The notes beneath the pieces were generated by a model that saw only the letters and a list, made by a program, of their open reading frames with translations, was not told where the DNA came from and searched no databases. This document shows positions 6,204 to 10,572 of a stretch of 10,572 bases of DNA, piece by piece. Position numbers and translations under genes: made by a program. Origin of the DNA: Candidatus Tayloriibacteriota bacterium (GTDB lineage: Bacteria; Patescibacteriota; Minisyncoccia; Phycocordibacterales; JARIHA01); assembly GCA_029288475.1 (NCBI GenBank), contig JARIHA010000086.1:1-10572 (forward strand), in the 5' to 3' direction. Within the stretch, counting starts at the first letter, position 1. Every line of letters begins with the position of its first letter.

Positions 6204-7264
6204 AAAAACAAATTACAAAGAAGGCACTCATCACTGGCATCACTGGACAAGACGGATCCTACCTCGCAGAATTTCTTTTAGAAAAAGGATATGAGGTCCA
6301 TGGCATCATCCGACCAGCAAGCACTTTCAATACTTCCCGCATTGAGCATTTGGGCAATCTCCATAAATTTCAAAATATCAAAACGACAAAAATGCGCCTC
6401 CACTATGGGGACCTTTCTGATATCAGTACACTTAATCATATTCTAAGAGAGGTTGAACCAGACGAAATATACAATCTTGGAGCACAAAGTCATGTACGCA
6501 TCAGCTTCGACGTTCCAGAATATACCGGTGAAGTAACAGGACTGGGTGCTCTCCGTATTCTTGATGCAGTAAGACAAACGGGTATTAAGGCAAAAATTTA
6601 TCAGGCATCATCTTCCGAAATGTTCGGTAAAGCTCATGAAATACCACTAAAAGAAACCTCGCCCTTCTACCCCCGCTCACCTTATGCATGTGCAAAAGTC
6701 TATGCCTACTGGATTGCAAAAAATTACCGTGAAAGCTACAACATGTTTGTATGCAATGGCATCCTATTCAATCATGAATCTCCGAGACGCGGAGAAAACT
6801 TTGTTACCAGAAAAATCACCCGCGGGCTTGCGCGTATTAAGCTTGGTAAAGAAGATCGCCTCTACTTGGGTAATCTTGATGCAAAACGCGATTGGGGATA
6901 CGCAAAAGAATATGTTGAAGGCATGTGGATGATGCTCCAGCAGGATAAAGCCGACGATTACATCCTAGCTACAAACGAAACCCACAGTGTAAGAGAATTT
7001 GCAGAGGAATCGGCAAAACATCTTGGGTATGATCTCATCTGGAAAGGAAAAGGCCTCAATGAGCAAGGTATCGACAGTAAAACAGGCAAAGTACTCATAG
7101 AGATCAACAAGAATTATTTCAGACCTGCAGAAGTGGATATCCTTCTTGGAGATTATAGCAAGGCAAAAAAGGAACTGGGCTGGAAACCAACCATTACCTT
7201 TAAAAATTTGGTAAAATTAATGACCGAAGCTGACTATCTGACAGAACAGGAAAAAAATAACTAA
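6197..7264 (+). CDS. gmd: GDP-mannose 4,6-dehydratase
   Basis: Gmd is a cytoplasmic short-chain dehydrogenase that converts GDP-D-mannose to GDP-4-keto-6-deoxy-D-mannose, the shared precursor of GDP-fucose, GDP-rhamnose and related sugars. In the 355-residue protein the NADP-binding loop GITGQDG is at 14-20, followed by NLGAQSHVRISF (93-104). The catalytic group is S139 and E141 in SSSEMFG plus Y163 and K167 in YACAK, with the same spacing as T132/E134/Y156 of E. coli Gmd. The long signature around NHESPRRGENFVTRKIT, then LGNLDAKRDWG and a C-terminal RPAEVDILLGD, are specific for this family rather than other epimerases. Length is near the usual value (about 345-375). It overlaps the HTH gene by 7 bases and is followed by the Nudix gene after 10 bases. 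Confidence 0.96.
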   Translation: MVKKQITKKALITGITGQDGSYLAEFLLEKGYEVHGIIRPASTFNTSRIEHLGNLHKFQNIKTTKMRLHYGDLSDISTLNHILREVEPDEIYNLGAQSHVRISFDVPEYTGEVTGLGALRILDAVRQTGIKAKIYQASSSEMFGKAHEIPLKETSPFYPRSPYACAKVYAYWIAKNYRESYNMFVCNGILFNHESPRRGENFVTRKITRGLARIKLGKEDRLYLGNLDAKRDWGYAKEYVEGMWMMLQQDKADDYILATNETHSVREFAEESAKHLGYDLIWKGKGLNEQGIDSKTGKVLIEINKNYFRPAEVDILLGDYSKAKKELGWKPTITFKNLVKLMTEADYLTEQEKNN

Positions 7265-7274
7265 TCACAAAATT

Positions 7275-7739
7275 ATGGACCCTCGATACATTGAAAATGA
7301 TTTGTACCTGAAGATCGTAGAGAATATGCCTATTCCCTGCGTTGATCTTCTTGTAATTGCAGAAGACAAGTTTGTATTGGGGAAAAGAGTAAACGAGCCA
7401 GGCAAAGGAGAATGGTACCCACTTGGAGGCCGGGTATACAAAAAGGAAACTCTGCTCGATGCTGTAGTAAGAAAAATGAAAGAAGAACTTGGCCTTACGA
7501 TAAAAACATCCGATGCCACATTTCTCACTACCATTGAATCAATCTTCGAAGGTGACACCATCGACAAGGACAGACATTCTATCAATGCAGTCTACGTCGT
7601 GAGATTTCCCAAAATCCCAGAATGCAGTTTCGACAAAAAACAAAGCACCGAACTCAAATGGTTTTCGGAAATCGACAATGAATGGCATCCTTATATAAAA
7701 AAATTTTTAACCGCGGCAGGATTTAAATACAAAAAATAA
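7275..7739 (+). CDS. gmm: Nudix hydrolase, probable GDP-mannose mannosyl hydrolase
   Basis: The 154-residue protein has a Nudix box at 52-74: G52, E58, then R66-K67-M68-K69-E70-E71-L72-G73-L74. The upstream stretch LGKRVNEPGKGEW (35-47) with GGRVYKKETL is the pattern of Gmm, which splits GDP-mannose (or GDP-glucose) into GDP and free sugar. The first Glu of the usual RE-U-xEE core is Lys here; Gmm proteins are also known to lack it. By eye, the E. coli catalytic His seems to align with Val106 and not with nearby His101, so catalytic detail is uncertain. Its place between gmd and fcl fits control of the GDP-mannose pool, as in colanic-acid clusters that carry gmd, fcl and gmm. Only one base separates its stop from the next ATG. 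Another GDP-sugar specificity is possible. Confidence 0.8.
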   Translation: MDPRYIENDLYLKIVENMPIPCVDLLVIAEDKFVLGKRVNEPGKGEWYPLGGRVYKKETLLDAVVRKMKEELGLTIKTSDATFLTTIESIFEGDTIDKDRHSINAVYVVRFPKIPECSFDKKQSTELKWFSEIDNEWHPYIKKFLTAAGFKYKK

Positions 7740-7740
7740 T

Positions 7741-8679
7741 ATGGAAATCGACCTTACAAAAAAAAATATTTTGGTCACCGGTGGATCTGGATTTCTTGGT
7801 AAGTACGTGGTTCAGGAACTGATCAATCAAGGAGTTCCCAAAGAACAGATAACTGTCCCCCGTTCAAAAGAATGCGACCTGAGAATCTTGGAAAATGCTC
7901 AAAATGCAGTAAAAGGCCAACACATTATTATTCACCTTGCGGCGAACTGCGGCGGTATTGGATACAACAAACTAAAACCAGGAGAACTTTTTTACGACAA
8001 TCTCATCATGAACACTCACTTGATGGAAGCCGCCCGACAAGCCGGAGTAGAAAAATTTGTAGGACTTGGCACTATCTGTTCCTATCCTAAATTCACTCCT
8101 GTCCCTTTTAAGGAAGAAAATCTTTGGAACGGCTACCCCGAAGAAACAAATGCTCCGTATGGATTGGCAAAAAAAATGCTATTGGTACAAGCACAAGCAT
8201 ACCGCCAGCAATATGGCTTCAATGCAATCTCACTTCTTACCGTAAACCTCTATGGGCCGGGAGATAATTTTGACCCCACCTCATCTCATGTTATTCCCGC
8301 AATCATCAGAAAGGTAAAGGAAGCAAAGAAAACAAACGCCGCTACAGTAGACGTATGGGGCACCGGAACACCGACCCGAGAATTTCTTTACGCCGCAGAT
8401 GCCGCAAAAGGAATCATCATGGCTGCGAAAAAGTATAACAAACCTGAACCAATAAACCTGGGTTCGGGCCAGGAAATGAGCATAGAAAGCGTGGTAGAAA
8501 AAATAATTGCGCTTTATGATTTTAAGGGAAAGATTAAATGGAATCCTTCAGGGCCCGACGGTCAACCACGACGTGCGCTCGACATTGAAAAGGCGCAAAA
8601 AGAATTTGGCTTTAAAGCTGAAACCTCTTTTAGCCTCGGCCTAAAAAATACTATTGACTGGTATGATAAAAATAATTAG
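7741..8679 (+). CDS. fcl: GDP-L-fucose synthase
   Basis: This 312-residue NADPH-dependent epimerase-reductase turns GDP-4-keto-6-deoxymannose into GDP-L-fucose, directly after Gmd in the pathway. It shows the nucleotide loop GGSGFLG (14-20), AANCGGIGYN (67-76), GTICSYPKF (110-118), PYGLAKK (139-145), and SSHVIPA followed by WGTGTPTREFLY. Active-site positions match E. coli Fcl: T111 for S107, C113 for C109, Y140 for Y136, K144 for K140 and H183 for H179, so the epimerisation Cys/His pair is intact. Ser-to-Thr at 111 is conservative. The start lies one base after the Nudix stop, so translation is probably coupled, and the end overlaps the ABC permease start. The family assignment is firm. A related 4-reductase giving another 6-deoxy sugar is unlikely given the Cys/His pair. 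Confidence 0.94.
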   Translation: MEIDLTKKNILVTGGSGFLGKYVVQELINQGVPKEQITVPRSKECDLRILENAQNAVKGQHIIIHLAANCGGIGYNKLKPGELFYDNLIMNTHLMEAARQAGVEKFVGLGTICSYPKFTPVPFKEENLWNGYPEETNAPYGLAKKMLLVQAQAYRQQYGFNAISLLTVNLYGPGDNFDPTSSHVIPAIIRKVKEAKKTNAATVDVWGTGTPTREFLYAADAAKGIIMAAKKYNKPEPINLGSGQEMSIESVVEKIIALYDFKGKIKWNPSGPDGQPRRALDIEKAQKEFGFKAETSFSLGLKNTIDWYDKNN

Positions 8680-9478
8680 CCCAAAAAAACCTTTTAGCTT
8701 CGACGACCTTCGAGAACTCTGGGTCTACCGGGAACTGATGTACTTTTTGTCGTGGAGAGATCTGAAAGTCAGGTACAAACAAACAGCCATCGGCGTGCTC
8801 TGGGCAATCTTTCAGCCGTTTATCACCATGGTCGTCTTTACGGTATTTTTTGGCAAACTAGCAAACATACCTTCTGATCACGTGCCTTATCCTATTTTCG
8901 TTTACACCGGACTGCTCTTCTGGCAATTCTTTTCAGATGCCCTCTCTGAAACAAGCGCGGCGTTTACCAACAATCAAGCAATCATCACCAAAGTATATTT
9001 TCCTCGCCTACTTCTTCCTCTTTCATCGGTGCTCACAAAACTGATTGATTTCGCCATTGCCTCGTTTATCCTCATCGGATTGATGATCTATTATGGATAC
9101 GTCCCCCATCTTGCCGGTATCCTCTTTATCCCTCTCCTTGTGTTTCTCACCTTCCTCTCAAGCTTAGGAGCAGGACTGTTCCTTGCAGCCATAAACGTAA
9201 AGTACCGTGATGTACGCTATATTCTTCCATTCTTTATTCAAATCATGCTTTTTCTTACACCGGTGATTTACCCAGCAAGTATTGCAGGAAAATACTCTTG
9301 GATCCTGGCAATAAATCCAATGACGGGGGTAATCCAAACCGCACGTGCTGTTCTTTTGGGAAGTACGCCCGTAAATCCCCTACTCATTTTATCCTCATTT
9401 ATTATCGGAGCACTTACCTTAGTGATCGGTTTTATTTACTTTAGAAAAGCAGAGAGTTATTTCGCAGATATAATATAA
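8663..9478 (+). CDS. wzm: Polysaccharide ABC-2 type transporter, permease subunit (Wzm-like)
   Basis: This 271-residue inner-membrane protein is the channel half of a Wzm/Wzt exporter that flips undecaprenyl-linked polysaccharide out of the cytoplasm. An amphipathic N-terminal region with SWRDLKVRYKQTAIG (30-44) is typical of the family. About six membrane helices follow (roughly 44-64, 76-92, 118-142, 150-176, 186-204, 239-261). The conserved cytoplasmic NVKYRDVRYILPF (178-190) and TPVIYP (199-204) are present. The start chosen is the ATG at 8663, 17 bases inside the end of fcl; an in-frame TTG at 8654 would add only three residues. The ATPase partner follows after 4 bases. The substrate is not readable from this subunit. 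Confidence 0.93.
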   Translation: MIKIISPKKPFSFDDLRELWVYRELMYFLSWRDLKVRYKQTAIGVLWAIFQPFITMVVFTVFFGKLANIPSDHVPYPIFVYTGLLFWQFFSDALSETSAAFTNNQAIITKVYFPRLLLPLSSVLTKLIDFAIASFILIGLMIYYGYVPHLAGILFIPLLVFLTFLSSLGAGLFLAAINVKYRDVRYILPFFIQIMLFLTPVIYPASIAGKYSWILAINPMTGVIQTARAVLLGSTPVNPLLILSSFIIGALTLVIGFIYFRKAESYFADII

Positions 9479-9482
9479 AAAT

Positions 9483-10572
9483 ATGGAACCGATCATCGAA
9501 GTAAAGAATATTGGCAAAAAATACAACATCAACCGAAGAACTCGCGGCTATGTATCTCTGCGTGACATTCTAACTGGAATCGCACGACATCCTTTTGCCT
9601 TTTTAGGAAACAAGACAAAAGCAGTTTTTGGCCGAGGAAACAAGGAAGATTTTTGGGCACTGAAGAACGTAAACTTTTCCATTAAAAAAGGAGAAGTTGT
9701 GGGTATTATTGGTGGAAACGGGGCCGGAAAATCTACTATTCTAAAAATCCTTACAGGGATCACCCCGCCAACAGAAGGAGAAGTTATCATGCGTGGAAAA
9801 GTTGCCTCCCTGCTTGAAGTCGGTACCGGTTTCCACCCAGAGCTTTCAGGTCGCGAAAATATTTTCTTGAACGGTGCCATCCTCGGCATGACCAGAAAGG
9901 AAATCCAGAAAAAATTTGACGAGATCGTTTCTTTTGCCGGCATTGAACAATTCCTTGATACCCCCGTAAAGCATTATTCGAGCGGAATGTATGTTCGATT
10001 GGCCTTTTCAGTAGCGGCCCATATGGAACCTGAGATCCTTCTGGTGGACGAAGTCCTTGCCGTAGGTGACGCAGAATTTCAGAAAAAATGCCTGGGTAAA
10101 ATGGAGGAAGTGACTCGAACAAAGAGCAGAACGATCATCTTTGTAAGTCACAATATGAATGCGGTGCAGGAGCTCTGCAATAAGTCTATTCTTCTTGAAA
10201 AAGGACAAGTCAAAATGATCGGCCCGAGTGCAGAGATCATCTCTGAATATCTAAAGATAACCGAAAACAATAAACCAACTCTTGAATTCGGCGCTGACAA
10301 AACAAAGAAAATGCAACTCCGAAAAGTCTCAATTCTCAATGAAAAAAACGCCCCATCAATTGAAATAGAACGAGGCAAGGCATTTTCTATTGAAATTGAA
10401 TACGACGTAAACGAAGAACTTGTCACTAGCTATGTAGGCATCATCTGCACTGATCAAAACAACGAACCAGTATTTCTCTCTTCTGATGTTGAAAATAATC
10501 CTGAACTTCTTAAAAAAAGACCAGCTGGAAAATACAAGACTCTTTTTACCTTCCCCTCACACAGCAATATCG
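9483..10572 (+). CDS. wzt: Polysaccharide ABC transporter, ATP-binding subunit (Wzt-like), 3' end beyond the window
   Basis: This is the ATPase that powers the Wzm channel; 363 residues are visible and the frame runs off the right edge. Motifs are Walker A GGNGAGKST (77-85), the Wzt-type Q-loop region LLEVGTGFHPELSGREN, the degenerate signature YSSGM (165-169) in place of LSGGQ, Walker B LLVDEVLAVGD (catalytic E190) and the switch His in VSHNM (H223). From about residue 260 a beta-rich domain begins (MQLRKVSILN..., FSIEIEYDV, GKYKTLFTFP) that resembles the C-terminal carbohydrate-binding domain of Wzt. In E. coli O8/O9a this domain recognises the capped end of the glycan. Its presence suggests export of chain-terminated polymer. 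The ATG at 9483 lacks a Shine-Dalgarno and probably relies on coupling to wzm. Confidence 0.94.
   Translation, partial: MEPIIEVKNIGKKYNINRRTRGYVSLRDILTGIARHPFAFLGNKTKAVFGRGNKEDFWALKNVNFSIKKGEVVGIIGGNGAGKSTILKILTGITPPTEGEVIMRGKVASLLEVGTGFHPELSGRENIFLNGAILGMTRKEIQKKFDEIVSFAGIEQFLDTPVKHYSSGMYVRLAFSVAAHMEPEILLVDEVLAVGDAEFQKKCLGKMEEVTRTKSRTIIFVSHNMNAVQELCNKSILLEKGQVKMIGPSAEIISEYLKITENNKPTLEFGADKTKKMQLRKVSILNEKNAPSIEIERGKAFSIEIEYDVNEELVTSYVGIICTDQNNEPVFLSSDVENNPELLKKRPAGKYKTLFTFPSHSNI

Noticed and set aside
7265..7585. 106-codon open frame antisense to the Nudix gene
   Set aside because: The Nudix protein in the other frame is clearly real; the antisense product has low-complexity composition and no motif.
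9548..10122. Two overlapping minus-strand open frames inside wzt
   Set aside because: Both lie wholly inside the conserved ABC ATPase sequence, and their products show no family features.
1..10572. Use of TGA as a sense codon, as in some CPR lineages
   Set aside because: All genes read through at full length under the standard code without in-frame TGA; the absence of TGA stops in only seven genes is too small a sample.

Overview
The window reads as a bacterial chromosome segment with two parts: housekeeping genes on the minus strand at the left (secA, murB) and a surface-glycan module to the right. No tRNA, rRNA, insertion sequence or CRISPR array was seen. The organism is most plausibly a Patescibacteria (CPR, Parcubacteria-like) member or another deep-branching small-genome bacterium. 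This is inference from the overall style: a SecA with an extra segment of about 35 residues in the first nucleotide-binding domain, AT-leaning coding, very short gaps, few Shine-Dalgarno sequences, and a large O-antigen-ligase/TPR membrane protein. All seven stop codons that lie in the window are TAA or TAG, and no gene needs TGA recoding.

Layout. 1-2011 (minus): secA, running off the left edge. 2050-3093 (minus): murB, 38 bases upstream of secA and probably co-transcribed with it. 3094-3366: an information-rich intergenic stretch. Read on the minus strand it holds a good sigma70-type promoter, an RNA hairpin, a three-codon open frame, a rho-independent terminator, a second weaker promoter and a perfect 10-bp inverted repeat ahead of murB. 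3367-5841 (minus): an 824-residue multi-pass O-antigen polymerase/ligase-family protein with C-terminal TPRs. 5842-5954: the divergent control region, with three TGAC repeats at exact 10-bp steps running into a perfect-consensus promoter. 5955 to the right edge (plus): one tight operon encoding a small Xis/BldC-like winged-HTH protein, Gmd, a GDP-mannose-type Nudix hydrolase, GDP-L-fucose synthase, Wzm and Wzt (cut by the right edge).

How they fit together. Gmd and Fcl convert GDP-mannose to GDP-L-fucose, and the Nudix enzyme probably trims the GDP-mannose pool. The Wzm/Wzt ABC transporter exports an undecaprenyl-linked glycan made by glycosyltransferases expected beyond the right edge. The divergent membrane protein is a good candidate for the ligase that hands the glycan to its final acceptor. 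The small HTH protein heads the operon and may control the divergent region. The strongest unexplained signals are the phased TGAC repeats with an apparently leaderless HTH gene, and the compact promoter-hairpin-terminator unit upstream of murB.
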